NCBI GenBank assembly: GCA_021927905.1
Contig: BLLK01000022.1
Coordinates: 1,054,001-1,118,000, forward strand
Length of the DNA stretch: 64,000 nucleotides
Direction of reading: 5' to 3'
DNA from: Chaetoceros tenuissimus
Taxonomy: Eukaryota; Bacillariophyta; Thalassiosirophyceae; Chaetocerotales; Chaetocerotaceae
Part shown: in pieces, positions 34,872 through 46,535 of the stretch
How positions within the stretch are numbered: the stretch's first letter is position 1
How the letters are laid out: every line of letters starts with the position of its first letter
The notes under the pieces: generated by a model
Database searches by the model: none
What the model saw: only the letters and a program-made list of their open reading frames with translations
Told to the model about the DNA's origin: nothing
Translations under genes and position numbers: made by a program

Positions 34872-36578
34872 TTACTCTTGAGGTACACAAAGGATAGCGG
34901 AAGTAACCATGCTGCTACAGAAAGGACAAGTTGGACTTCTTCCTCCCTCTAAACTACTTTTACGGAAACAGGTTCCATGGAAAAGACAACCACATGGTTT
35001 GATCTGTGTATCAACATTCTTTTCTCTACAGATGCCACAGACTGCATTTGCTGCTACTTGAACAGTCTCTTTCTCCTCAGAAATTGGATTTTCAACAGGT
35101 TTTTCTGCCGATGGCGGAGGTGCCGAAAATGAAAATGTGGTAAAAGTTGTTCCACTGCCACCGTTGACCATACTCTTTAAATAATCTTGTGAAATTGTTC
35201 GTTGAAATTTCTTTGGTAATTCTGTCAAATTTTCACTACTCCTGGAAACACTAATCAACCCTCTTGCCGCAAGGGCATCATCATAAGCCCTCTTCAATCC
35301 TTCCTTTTCTTCATTCGCTGGTAAAGGGGCTGGAACTGGTGCTCCGACTGCACTTGTCAAAGTGCTTGGGGCTGACACACCCGCAGGAGAAGCAGTATCT
35401 TCTCCATCTAAAGATAATCCAATATTGTCCTCCTCTTCACGTTCTCGTTTAATACCTCTCATGGAACCTCCTGTTGCTCCAGACATACCCTGTAAATTAT
35501 TAGATGATGGATTTTCGAAAAATACTTCTAAGAATGCATAGGAATCTGCTCGACCCTGTGTTCAAACAATACTGTCAGTGAAAAGAAAACAATAAAGATG
35601 TTTCTAGATTCAAATATTCAAATCACTTTCACTCACCATATTTTCAATGCTCTTGACTTGTGCCAAGTTTCCCTTATTGTTCAAAGTACCTTGATTTGCC
35701 AAATCAGCAGCACTCATGTTTGTGATACTCTTTACCCCCGTCATAGTCCCCAGATTGTTGAGAGATGAAACACTGCTAAAGTGCGGCCAAGAATTCATGG
35801 AAGTAACACTTCCATTCTTGTTAAAAGTTGATGTGCCACCAGCGACTTTGCTTCCCATTGGATGCTGACTAGCAGTTCCATTCTGACCATTCATAGCTTC
35901 TGGGTTCTGGTTGTTATCTTGTCCTCTGTCTCTCGAAGCTTGTTTTCGGACAAGATCCTGATCACGAGCAAATAACTCCATCAAGACAGCGTGACTATCA
36001 GTTTTATTCAAGTTTGTCGAGGAGGAAGCTGGATGCATATCACTTTGATTATACTGCTGCACAGGAGCCTGAGTCTGTCCATAATAGTTAGGTTGTGCTC
36101 CATATTGCTGACTCTGTTGTGGCGGTTGCTGTACATAGGATATTGGCTGCCCATATTGATCGTACTGTTGCTGAGGCGGTTGCTGCATTTGATAACTTTG
36201 CTGCATATCAGGAACTTGACCATGGGGAGCTGCATAGTCTGCACCAGCAGCTGGAGGCATCATTCCAGGTGCACCGGTAGTATTGAGTGTAACAACTCCA
36301 CCAGCACCCGACTGCTGAATTTTTCCTTGTTCGAGCTGCTTCTTCAACATTGGCTTCCAGATTCTCCTTCTCGCATTTGTGAACCAATTCTTGAGCTGCT
36401 TCTTATCAATGCCAGTCTTTTGCATCAGCATGATTTGATCTTGGGGTGTAGGATACGGATGCGTAAAGTGCTCCGGAGATAGCAGCCATGCTTTCAAAGT
36501 TGCAACTGCTCCAGCAGGTAGTTCCCTACGGGACTTTCCGGTCTTTTTTCCTCCTTCGTTATCTGAATCGTCCGCCAT
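34872..36578 (-). CDS. TALE homeodomain protein with C-terminal RING finger
   Basis: Exon 1 is 35637-36578 and exon 2 is 34872-35555; they are in phase (ENM|GRADSYAFLEVFF) and give 541 aa. Residues about 17-78 are a TALE-class homeodomain: LLSPEHFTHPYPTPQDQ carries the three-residue PYP loop extension, then the recognition helix KNWFTNARRRIWKPM. A Gln/Pro/Tyr/Gly-rich region follows (about 110-210), then short motifs built on NLG/KSxxNM. The C-terminal 50 residues hold a RING-type finger: CGICREK, CGCLFHGTC, CPFC. The homeodomain should bind DNA; the RING suggests E3 ubiquitin ligase activity or dimerisation. If the splice is wrong these are two genes, but the RING frame has no good separate promoter and the spliced frame reads straight into its ATG. 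Confidence 0.8.
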
Positions 36579-37796
36579 TTTAAAATGTAAATATGTTGTA
36601 TTGTCTTCTGTATAAAAGATGTAAATTAGTGTTTGTCGCAATAGCTGGTGGTGTGTTGGTATGTTAGAGCAATGCAGTTAAGTATTGGCTTGTGTCGTTG
36701 CTAAATACAATAGTTGAGATCAATGATGCGTGTTTAGTAGTCGATGTCCCCCCTTGGCACAAAGACGTGAGGTTGATGAGTTTCTTGTTGCAAAGCTTCC
36801 TCTAGAATATGTAGAATCCAATCGAATTAGATTTTTCGAATTGAATTTTTGCAAGGTGATGTGAGTGTCTTTGTTATCCCTCTTGGTGATTGGTTGACTT
36901 CTAGTTTCCTAGTCCAACTCCTTTTGCGTGCCAAGAGGTGTCAACAAAAACGAACCACAATGAAACTGGAGGGCACTTGAGAGACGAAAAGGGGGTCCTT
37001 GCCTCTCGTTCGTTGTCAGCCACCCGTCCAACGGATTAGATTGTTGTCAAGTTGAAGTAAGAGAGACCCGGAAGTGTCACTTCTTGGAGTGCACGCAATC
37101 ATTGTGCTTGCCTTTTTCAAAAGAAAAGAGACGACGATTGTGAAAGTGATCATTCTTCTTACCTTTTTTGAATGAGTTTATTGCGATTTGCTGAGGGGGG
37201 GAAAGCAATTGATTTTTGACTGATTCGATTCTTTCTTTTCTGAAAAAGAGGAGAGTCACAACTTTTGCGTAACGTACGTTCTTTTTCATAGCACACAAAT
37301 TACTGCATAAAAGTATACAATAATCTAAATGAATTACAACTAAAAAGGTCTATTTTATGGCATACAAATAAAATATCTCAACAGTTTGTACTCAATAAAT
37401 ATTTTTTATTTCTTATTCCAATCTTTGCTCTTCCTCTTTCCTTTTCTTTCTTTTTGAACGTATCCATTTTATTGGGCCAAATGAATACGTACTACAAGTA
37501 GGAACGCATTCGTATGAAAATGGACGGAACAGAACGCTTTTAAAAAATCTACCCCCTCCCACAGCCATTCAATCTGATCTTTGAGGATCGTAGACATCTT
37601 CTGAGCCACGAAAAATCTAGAATGCAAACATCGTCCTCTACACAAACAGATGATATTTCTGCATTCAATTGACGAAGTAATAAATGTACTAGTCAAGCAC
37701 TCCTTTCCAACACTTTCAATCCATTCACTTTCCTTTTCATCATATTTGTTTTAGAAAGATAGGCAAGTGGAGCCACGAAGGTTTTACTACAATAAT
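36579..37796. other. 1.2 kb gene-poor spacer, divergent promoters
   Basis: Short frames here (for example 37077-37298, - strand, Lys-rich) have no recognisable content. I see no tRNA, clear repeat or transposon. The homeobox gene and the TAZ gene both start at its edges, so regulatory sequence is likely. Confidence 0.4.
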
Positions 37797-38942
37797 ATGA
37801 GCGAAACAGATACACACCCAGAAAATGACAACTGCGTAACCTCCACAACTAAAAGTGCACAGAAAGAGGCGGAAAGGAGTGTTACGCCAACTACAAGAAA
37901 TACTCTTCCAAAACAAGAAACACAGCCTGAAAACGTAAATGCTGTTTTAGCAAAGGCGAAAAAGGCATCCGTTTTTCTATGGACTCTTTTACATGCTCAG
38001 GTAAGCTTTCGTGACCAAAGAGTGATGGTGTGATTATACGCCACCACACCAGCTTCAATGAGAAGGCCACTAGAAAATGCATTCTTATTTTGAAAAAATC
38101 AATGAGATTTTACATTTTCTAACTAATTCCACTCCACTTTTATCAATTAGGTATGTACTACCCCAGACAACCAATGTATTCACAAAGGTTGTGCCGAGGC
38201 GAAAAGGATTCTTCAGCATATCAAGTCGTGTCCATCAAATGCTGAATTTCCATGTCCATCATCTCATAATGGTTGTCAACAATCAAGAAAATTACTAAGC
38301 CACTATCGTAAATGTAGAGAAATTCGTTCTCGTCAACGTCGTCAAGGGCGTGCTACTCAAACCACTGAGGCATGCCTCATTTGTACCTTGCTTGCAAGAC
38401 ACGATAAAACCATTTCTCAAAATGCTTTGTCCATTACATCACCGATCGCACAACTTCCATCATCATCACAAAAAAGAAATAATCAAACAAACAGTCTATC
38501 AACTTCTTTTGAGAAAATCTATTCACCTCAAGTAAGTAGAAGAAAACCAAGAAGCAAATCTGTTCAATTTGATTTGGGTCATGAATCCAAGACAAGTGAT
38601 ACACCGCAATCTATGCCTCCTCCTGCTCCAAGAACAAGAACATATTCAGTTGGATCTATTGGTTCCGTTGATAGTTATGACAAGCTTTTTAGCGCAAGAA
38701 GATACAACACAGGAAAGGAGAATAGACCAAGGGCTGGGAGTTTAGATGAAAGGAAAATGCCTTCTCCGACATATGAAAATGATCCTACTGTTGAAATTGA
38801 AATAACTTCTCCATCTTCTACTGATGAGATTTCACTCACCGAAGTAGAGAAACAACTACCATTTCGCAAGAGAAGCGTTTCCTGCAGTCTGATGGCCTCT
38901 CATGAAGATTCCAAGGGATGTGACACTATCATGGAGGAATAA
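37797..38942 (+). CDS. TAZ zinc-finger protein
   Basis: Exons 37797-38000 and 38151-38942, phase 0, give 331 aa. The TAZ domain straddles the junction: WTLLHAQ|VC at the end of exon 1, then CIHKGCAEAKRILQHIKSC, CPSSHNGCQQSRKLLSHYRKC and EACLICTLLARHD. This is the repeated HxxxC/CxxxxC pattern of TAZ1/TAZ2 fingers from CBP/p300. There is no HAT, KIX or bromodomain, so it is a stand-alone TAZ protein. The rest is Ser/Pro-rich and disordered with basic phospho-like sites (RTRTYSVGS, RKRSVSCSL). The role is probably transcriptional, binding activation domains. Confidence 0.85.
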
Positions 38943-39052
38943 ATACAAATATAGAGTCAAAATTTTGTACAACTGCGATATTCTGTTTATATCTCGTAAT
39001 ATAATATATCGTGTTGTTATTAATATCTTTCATGTTGTATGTATGAATGTCT

Positions 39053-39856
39053 TTAGTGTTGTTCTATTGTTTCCGATGAAATATCCCTAGTCAGTGTAAA
39101 TTTTTGCACACTCAAATATTCATTCCTAGCAATACGGCGAAAGAATGGAGTGACTTGGATGCCATATTTCTCCATCATAATATCAGCAATTTGCTCAGGT
39201 TTGTTATCATCCACTGTGATGATATATCCTACGCCGTTTGGATACGACAAGAGACTCGCAATTTGTGGAATAGCTCTATCAAATACAACTCGTCCGTTGC
39301 CCCCACCAGCCCAGGAAGCTTCAATACCTTCCGATCCTACTTCGTCCTCTGGGGTTGGAACATATGGCGGATTAAATATCAAAACATCAACTTTATTTTT
39401 CAATTCTTCAAGTAAAGGTGTCGCAAGATCACATTTCATTGCTTTAAACAAGTCCATATTGATTCCATTCTTTTCAGCAGTATCTATTGCTACTCGAATG
39501 GCATCTTTATTGATATCAGTTACATATAGACTTGCATCACTTTTTATTTCATTCAATAGCTGACCCATAAAGATGGTAGAAACACCTGTACCACAACCAA
39601 TCTCAAGAACATTCGTTATGGAGTTTAGTTTCTGTGCATTTTCATTACTAAAGTCGTATAACAGTGCGTCCAGCATTAAAAATGTATCATCAGATGGCTC
39701 GTATACAAGATTATAATCTGCCATTCTCAAGTGGTCAAGTGATGGAACCTCTGCCTGTTCACATTTCTTGGCAAGTTCTACAGCTTTCTCGTTCAATTTC
39801 TCAAAAGATTCAGACGGAATGATGTCCGCTGTTCGCAAAGGATGCATTTCACTCAT
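39053..39856 (-). CDS. HEMK2/N6AMT1-type protein glutamine (eRF1) methyltransferase
   Basis: An intronless 267 aa methyltransferase. EPSDDTFLMLDAL near residue 50 is the family's YEPxEDTFLLLDAL start. Then come VLEIGCGTGVSTIF (SAM motif I), YVTDINKDAIRVA, and the catalytic NPPYVPTPEDEV that binds the side-chain amide of glutamine. IEASWAGGGNGRVVFDR follows, matching HEMK2's GIxAAWAGGxxGREVxDR. In other eukaryotes this enzyme, with TRMT112, methylates the GGQ glutamine of release factor eRF1. No targeting signal is seen, so it is probably cytosolic. It converges with the TAZ gene, 110 bp apart. Confidence 0.92.
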   Translation of the reverse strand: MSEMHPLRTADIIPSESFEKLNEKAVELAKKCEQAEVPSLDHLRMADYNLVYEPSDDTFLMLDALLYDFSNENAQKLNSITNVLEIGCGTGVSTIFMGQLLNEIKSDASLYVTDINKDAIRVAIDTAEKNGINMDLFKAMKCDLATPLLEELKNKVDVLIFNPPYVPTPEDEVGSEGIEASWAGGGNGRVVFDRAIPQIASLLSYPNGVGYIITVDDNKPEQIADIMMEKYGIQVTPFFRRIARNEYLSVQKFTLTRDISSETIEQH

Positions 39857-40243
39857 TGTTGCTATGACGATCTTTTACCCAATATACTTCAAATTTCACT
39901 GATTTAATATTGCTGTTTGTTGTTCTTGGTTATGATTTTTCAAGTTCCAAGCCTCCCAAATAATTTGCATTATGTCGATGAAATTGCAGAAAGTTGAAAT
40001 CTCTAAGAAAGTTTGAAAAAATGAGGAAAATGTGTGAAGGTCATTGTAAATATTGCAACATCCCTCTATCTTTCTCCTTCTTCTCTCTTTTATTGAATTG
40101 TAACAGATAGAGTCCAAATAATGAGAGGTCAAAAAGATCTGAAGACCAGTCAATGAGAAAGTACATCACATCACTATTACACTCATCTCTTATATTTTCG
40201 GCATCGAGCCAATCACTGAAAGAAACATATCTGCAAAGAAAAA
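39857..40243. other. Divergent promoter region, HEMK2-type gene and ASL
   Basis: About 390 bp, AT-rich, with no gene or distinct motif seen. Confidence 0.4.
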
Positions 40244-41777
40244 ATGTCATCTGGAGGTAAGCTATGGAGCAAGAAAAGTGAATATGTTCATCTCAGGTTT
40301 CTTTGACATTTGATATGTTCGCATCGGATGTCAGTATCTCTCATTTTCTTTACATTCACTGATCTGATCTTGTCATCTCTTTGCAGAAGCATCAGGAGCA
40401 CGTGGTGGACTCTTTGGAGCAGGAGGAAGATTTAAGGGTGGCACAGACCCAATCATGGAGAAATTCAATGAAAGTATTTCTTTTGATAAGAGAATGTGGG
40501 ATCAGGATATTCGTGGGTCTATTGCATACGCAAAAGCTATTGCAAAGGTTGGAATCATCACCGATGAAGAAAGTCAAACACTTGTAGATGGACTTGGAAA
40601 AGTAAGAGAAGAATGGGCAAATGGAACTTTTGAAATCAAGACTGGTGATGAGGATATTCATACTGCAAATGAACGTAGATTGACTGAGCTTGTTGGGCCA
40701 GTTGGAGGAAAGTTGCACACTGGACGTTCTCGTAATGATCAAGTTGCAACTGATACCAGACTTTGGACTGTTGAAGCAGAAAGAGATATTTTGAAAGATA
40801 TTGCAACATTCCTTACTGTTGGAGCTGAATTTGCAGCTGAACATATTGATACTCTTACTTCTGGGTACACACATCTTCAGCCTGCACAGCCAATCAGATT
40901 TTCTCACTGGCTTATGAGTCATCTTGCAGCAGTAGTTCGTGACGCTGAGAGACTTAAGGACATCATTCCTCGTGCAAATATGTGTCCACTTGGATCTGGA
41001 GCACTTGCTGGAAATGCTTTTGGAGTTGATCGTGAATTTCTTGCAAAAGAGCTTGGGTTTGACGGAGTGACTATGAACTCCCTTGATGCAACTTGTGATC
41101 GTGATTTCGTTGTAGAATTTTTGATGTGGAGTGCACTTTTCCTTACTCACATCAGTCAGATGGCAGAAGATCTCATCATCATCAATCTTTTGCGTGGAGT
41201 AACCATTGACGATGCATATGCAACTGGATCATCACTTATGCCTCAAAAGAAGAATCCAGATGCACTTGAGTTGTTGAGAGGAAAGGCTGGAATCGCATTG
41301 GGAAGAGCTGTTGGATTGACTGCTACTCTCAAGGGACTTCCTAGAGCATACAATAAGGATCTTCAGGAGGATAAGATTCCACTATTTGAAGCAGTTGATA
41401 CTGTCAAGGATTGTCTTGCAATTGCAACTGGAGTTATTGCTACTTTAAAACCAAATCCAGAGAATTTGAAGAAGTCACTTTGTCCAGAAATGCTTGCTAC
41501 TGATCTTGCAGACTACCTAGTAAGAAAGGGAGTTCCTTTCCGTGAGACTCATCACATCAGTGGTGCATGTGTACGTCTAGCAGAAGAGCAAAACATCAGC
41601 ATCGATACTTTGACTTTGGCACAATTACAAGAAATTGATTCTAGATTCGAAGAAGATGTTATGGCAGTTTGGGACTATGAGGCGAGTGTTGAGCGTAAGA
41701 GTTCCATCGGAGGAACTGCGAAGGCATGTGTACAGAAGCAGATTGATGACTGCATTGCTTTCGCGAAGACATTGTAA
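40244..41777 (+). CDS. ASL: Argininosuccinate lyase
   Basis: Exon 1 (40244-40256) holds only 13 nt, coding MSSG plus one base; exon 2 is 40387-41777. Total 467 aa, the normal length. Key motifs are GGRFKGGTDPIMEKFN, DEDIHTANERRL, TGRSRNDQVATD, GYTHLQPAQPIRFSHW, and the fumarase-superfamily signature GSSLMPQKKNPD containing the catalytic Ser. The enzyme splits argininosuccinate into arginine and fumarate; in diatoms it also serves the ornithine-urea cycle. No targeting peptide is visible, so it is likely cytosolic. Codon use is strongly biased compared with its neighbours, suggesting high expression. Confidence 0.96.
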
Positions 41778-41842
41778 TTTTTAATACATCTAAAGTAATT
41801 TATTTCTTATTCCTCTTGTTAAATTTTGGGCGTATTTGCTGT

Positions 41843-42340
41843 TTACTGATACATTTGAAGGAAAAATGTCAAGCCAACGAATGTAATAATGTTTTGTACC
41901 GAAGTAGGCAACAAAAACATCAACTGAATCAAAACTCCAAAAGAAAAGATAAGAAGAACCAACATAGTTTTCAAACCACCAAGTGCGTCCCAGAGAGCTA
42001 CATTGAAACATATCGTCGCTATTATCCATAGAATCATGACAGCATGAGTCGAGTTCTTGTAATTTTGGTATTCAATCTTTTGCTTTCGCATTTTTCCTTC
42101 ATAGAGTTCCATGTATGCCTTGATTCCTGAGATTCCAATGCTTGCTGCAAGCCCAATCTTGAACACTGTATGATTTACATTTGGATCACGTAGTATAGCA
42201 TGGTATACTTCAAATTTGTGCAATGCCCATAAACTTGTACTAATGACGATGGTACGATAGATAATGTTGATTGGATGATGAGCTGGCAGCGAGTTGCTTG
42301 GCCTGTCAGTCTTTTTGTTAGTTGTGCTTGCTACGTCCAT
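41843..42340 (-). CDS. Small multi-pass membrane protein, unknown
   Basis: A 165 aa protein with four or five hydrophobic segments: near residues 24-45, 58-78 (IGLAASIGISGIKAYMEL), 100-120 (MILWIIATICFNVALW) and 122-165 (MLVLLIFSFGVLIQLMFLL and a final helix). A charged loop KMRKQKIEYQNYKN sits in the middle. I do not recognise the family. It is convergent with ASL. No signal peptide is evident. Confidence 0.65.
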   Translation of the reverse strand: MDVASTTNKKTDRPSNSLPAHHPINIIYRTIVISTSLWALHKFEVYHAILRDPNVNHTVFKIGLAASIGISGIKAYMELYEGKMRKQKIEYQNYKNSTHAVMILWIIATICFNVALWDALGGLKTMLVLLIFSFGVLIQLMFLLPTSVQNIITFVGLTFFLQMYQ

Positions 42341-42524
42341 CCTGTCCGCTTTCTAGATTTATGCTACGTACAGACTCAATTTATGTGTTGCTTGTTAAAA
42401 TAGCAGCAACGTTATGAATAAGAATGGAGTTGTAATTAGTTTAGTATGTTTGTTGGTCGTACCGTATCCTGTTGTCTCTATCGTTTTTGTTCGTTGGAGT
42501 TCTTGTCTACGTAGAGCTCAACAA

Positions 42525-42577
42525 TGACGTTTTAAAAATTTGAAGGATGTCGGTAGTCTCATGACGTCATATAAAAG
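42525..42577 (+). promoter_or_regulatory. CRE-type TGACGTCA sites with a TATA box
   Basis: TGACGT at 42525-42530 and the palindrome TGACGTCA at 42562-42569 run directly into TATAAAAG (42570-42577), 128 bp before the ATG of the KDEL gene. TGACGT elements bind bZIP factors and in a pennate diatom mediate CO2/cAMP control. Here they could also serve an ER-stress response. Function is inferred. Confidence 0.6.
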
Positions 42578-42704
42578 TGTTGTAGTCAATGTCATTGGGC
42601 AAAAACAAAAAGGCACCTCTAGAGAATTCAGCTTCGATACAAAATTGTATACACCTTACCGCTATTACTTGGTCTAAACATACTCGTGAAAATATCCCTG
42701 AGAA

Positions 42705-43319
42705 ATGATTCTCCGGCCTACTTCATTCAAATTCAATGCAGTACTAGTTTTGTATCTATTCGTAGCTGTAATATGTACATCAAACTCAAATGTGCTCGCG
42801 AAGGAGAAACAGAAGGACATCGATTTAGTTGAATTTTACTCCAACTACCATCAAGACAAAGCCTTTGAAGAAGTTTACCCTGATTGTTTAGACGACGGCG
42901 AACATAATGTATGCCCCGACGAAAACTCGTCAATCTCTTGTTCATCTATTCAAGAAATTACCGCATGGTGTGAACAACATCTTAATTTGAAAAAGGAGCA
43001 ACACGAAAATGCCGTGAATGGGTGTACACGATTTGTTGGTTATCATGTTGATAAGAATCATTATGCATGTTGTGATTCTTCTGACGATTGTGATGCATTT
43101 TTACAAGATCAATTTGACGAACACTTAGGATTGTATCAATATCGTGATTCAGTAGATGATGATGATGGTTTCCATGCATCTACTTCATCTGTAGAATTTA
43201 ATAGGAGACAATTGGAGAATGGCTATGATGATGACGACGACGATGATAATTATGATGATGATGATGACGACGACTACGATGATGATTCCTTTCAACCTAG
43301 GGGCAAAGACGAACTTTGA
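42705..43319 (+). CDS. ER-lumenal poly-Asp protein with KDEL signal
   Basis: Intronless, 204 aa. Residues 10-32 are a signal peptide (VLVLYLFVAVICTSNSNVLA). The middle has eight or so Cys, with DCLDDGEHNVCPD, CSSIQEITAWC, GCTRF and YACCDSSDDCDAF, likely disulfide-linked. Residues 173-196 are nearly all Asp with Tyr/Asn breaks, and the protein ends exactly in KDEL. Signal peptide plus KDEL means retention in the ER lumen; the acidic tail resembles the low-affinity calcium-binding ends of calreticulin and other ER chaperones. There is no thioredoxin, lectin or J domain. The family is unknown to me. Confidence 0.8.
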   Translation: MILRPTSFKFNAVLVLYLFVAVICTSNSNVLAKEKQKDIDLVEFYSNYHQDKAFEEVYPDCLDDGEHNVCPDENSSISCSSIQEITAWCEQHLNLKKEQHENAVNGCTRFVGYHVDKNHYACCDSSDDCDAFLQDQFDEHLGLYQYRDSVDDDDGFHASTSSVEFNRRQLENGYDDDDDDDNYDDDDDDDYDDDSFQPRGKDEL

Positions 43320-43482
43320 AGATTGGTTTATTATTGATATAAAATGTGGACTCCCCTCGTTCCAAAAGATCCTTTTCATTCATACTTCAAATCATACTCA
43401 AGTTCAAAATCTAAGTAATCTTAGTCTACATTTAATCATATCTTCTTTGTTGAATTTTGATAAATAAATTGTCCTTCACTGC

Positions 43483-44592
<1,110 letters not shown>

Positions 44593-45033
44593 GTCAAAGT
44601 CTTTAGGTTGTGCTACGATTTTTAATTTTGTAGATTTGTTGTTTCCCATAATTTATGGAACTTGTAGTTTTATGAAGAGGAAGAAATGGAGTTCTTTGGA
44701 TGTGATGTGTGATGAAAGATTCGATCTTCCAGAAGAAGTGAAACTGATGGCCAGACCAATAAACAATCTGCATGGTGTCAAAAGATCCGAACCCTAAAAA
44801 AGATTTCTGAAAGATATTTCAACGGTCGATGTTATTGGGTTGGGAGTTTATATTAAGCTCGTTCACTAGCCATTTAGATGGAATAAAAGGTTATGGGCTT
44901 TCTACAAAAATCCAACAAAAAAACTCAAAACTCAAAACAACACATCATTATTTTCATTTTGATAGTTGTTTATTCCATCATTGTTACAATATCTTGCTGG
45001 TTTCTACACTTATCTTTGCCCATTTCCCTAAGT
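44593..45033. other. Divergent promoter region, GAPDH and PheRS
   Basis: About 440 bp. The PheRS frame is open upstream of 45034 back to 44893 and encodes a hydrophobic stretch, but the ATG at 45034 starts a typical mitochondrial presequence, so I read the upstream part as 5' UTR. Confidence 0.45.
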
Positions 45034-46476
45034 ATGTCGTTCTACGCTAGAGCTTCAGCAAAAGGGAGCTTGCTTCGTTCATCAAGAAGAGCCTTTGGTC
45101 TCAACAAATTTGAATCCAAACGCTCATTTTTCTCTGGAATGTCCTCTGTTTCATGGAATCCAACCAATAATGTTTCATATGAAAAATCTGTGGGATTCAT
45201 AAAGAGAAATGGCTATCAACATATTAGCTGTAAACACATGTCTTCCAGTAGTGATGTTTCAACAAATACATTTAGAGGCTATGACCTATCAAGTCCAGAA
45301 AGTAATTTATCTCAGAACATTGCTTCTCGTGTTGGTACAAATCTTCACCTACAGCCAAAACATCCACTCAATACAATAAAAACAATCATAGAGGATTACT
45401 GGCAATCTCGCAATGGATTTACAATACGGGATAGTATGGATCCTGTTGTTCCTACTGCAAACAACTTTGATTCATTGTTGATTCCACCTGATCATGTATC
45501 GAGAAGTATGAGTGATACTTATTACTTGGACAAAGAGACTGTATTGCGTACACATACTAGTGCGCATCAAACTACTTTGCTGAATGAAGGACATGATCGT
45601 TTTCTTGTCACTGGGGATGTTTACAGGTGAGATTCTGTTTAGATTTCTTTTAGATTCTAGGTGGCAAATACGAGAGAGCTGTATTTACTCATCTACTCGT
45701 ATCTTAATGACAGACGTGATGAGATCGATAGCTCTCATTATCCAATTTTCCATCAAATGGAAGGTGTACGAATGTTTACAGACGAAGATTTTGAAGCACT
45801 GGGTGCTACTACACAAGAAGAGCAGGTAAAGATAGTTGAGGAGGATCTCAAGAAAGGTTTGGAGGGAATGGCTCGAGAATTATTTGGAGATGTTGAAATG
45901 CGTTGGGTAGATGCGTACTTTCCTTTTACAGAGCCATCGTTTGAGCTTGAGATATATTTCAACGATGAATGGCTTGAAGTGCTTGGATGCGGAGTCGTTC
46001 ATAAAGATATTGTCAAGGCAGTTGGAAGGGGTGACCAACCTGGTTGGGCATTTGGTCTAGGATTAGAAAGACTTGCAATGGTTTTATTTTCTATTCCTGA
46101 TATTCGTTTATTCTGGACTCAAGATGAAAGATTTCACAGACAATTTGAAAGTGGCGAAATTATCACATTCCAGCCATACAGTAAATACCCTCCTTGTTTC
46201 AAGGACATATCATTTTGGACCAACAAAGAAGAAGGTGCAGTATCAACTTTTCACGAGAACGACATGTACGAAGTAGTGCGTGATGTAGCAGGTGATCTTG
46301 TCGAACGTGTGGAATTGATTGACGAATTCACCCACCCGAAAACAAATAGGGTCAGTAATTGCTTTAGAATTACTTATAGATCCATGGACAGATCTCTGAC
46401 AAATGAAGAAATTGATAAGCTTCAAGAACAAGTTAGAGACGATAGCATTGCAAAGCTTGGCATAGAACTAAGATAA
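45034..46476 (+). CDS. FARS2: Mitochondrial/organellar phenylalanyl-tRNA synthetase (monomeric type)
   Basis: Exons 45034-45626 and 45714-46476 give 451 aa. Residues 1-35 (ARASAKGSLLRSSRRAFG) are basic and Ser-rich, as in a mitochondrial presequence. The catalytic core has [61 protein letters not shown] (across the splice), FELEIYFNDEWLEVLGCGV and GLGLERLAMVLFSIPDIR (motif 3). The last 90 residues are the FDX-ACB anticodon-binding domain (PPCFKDISFW to RSLTNEEIDKLQEQV). This one-chain type is the organellar form. It may serve mitochondria, plastid or both. Confidence 0.93.
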
Positions 46477-46535
46477 TTGAATTGAATTGCTAAACTAAGT
46501 AAAGCTTCACTTGTTGCAGAATATTGAATGATCTT

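Noticed and set aside
40392-41150. 252-codon open frame antisense to argininosuccinate lyase
   Set aside because: It overlaps a certain gene whose biased codon use leaves the opposite strand open; the Ser/Cys/Lys-rich product has no motif.
44893-45033. N-terminal hydrophobic extension of PheRS
   Set aside because: An ATG is open there, but the mitochondrial presequence starting at 45034 is a better N-terminus.
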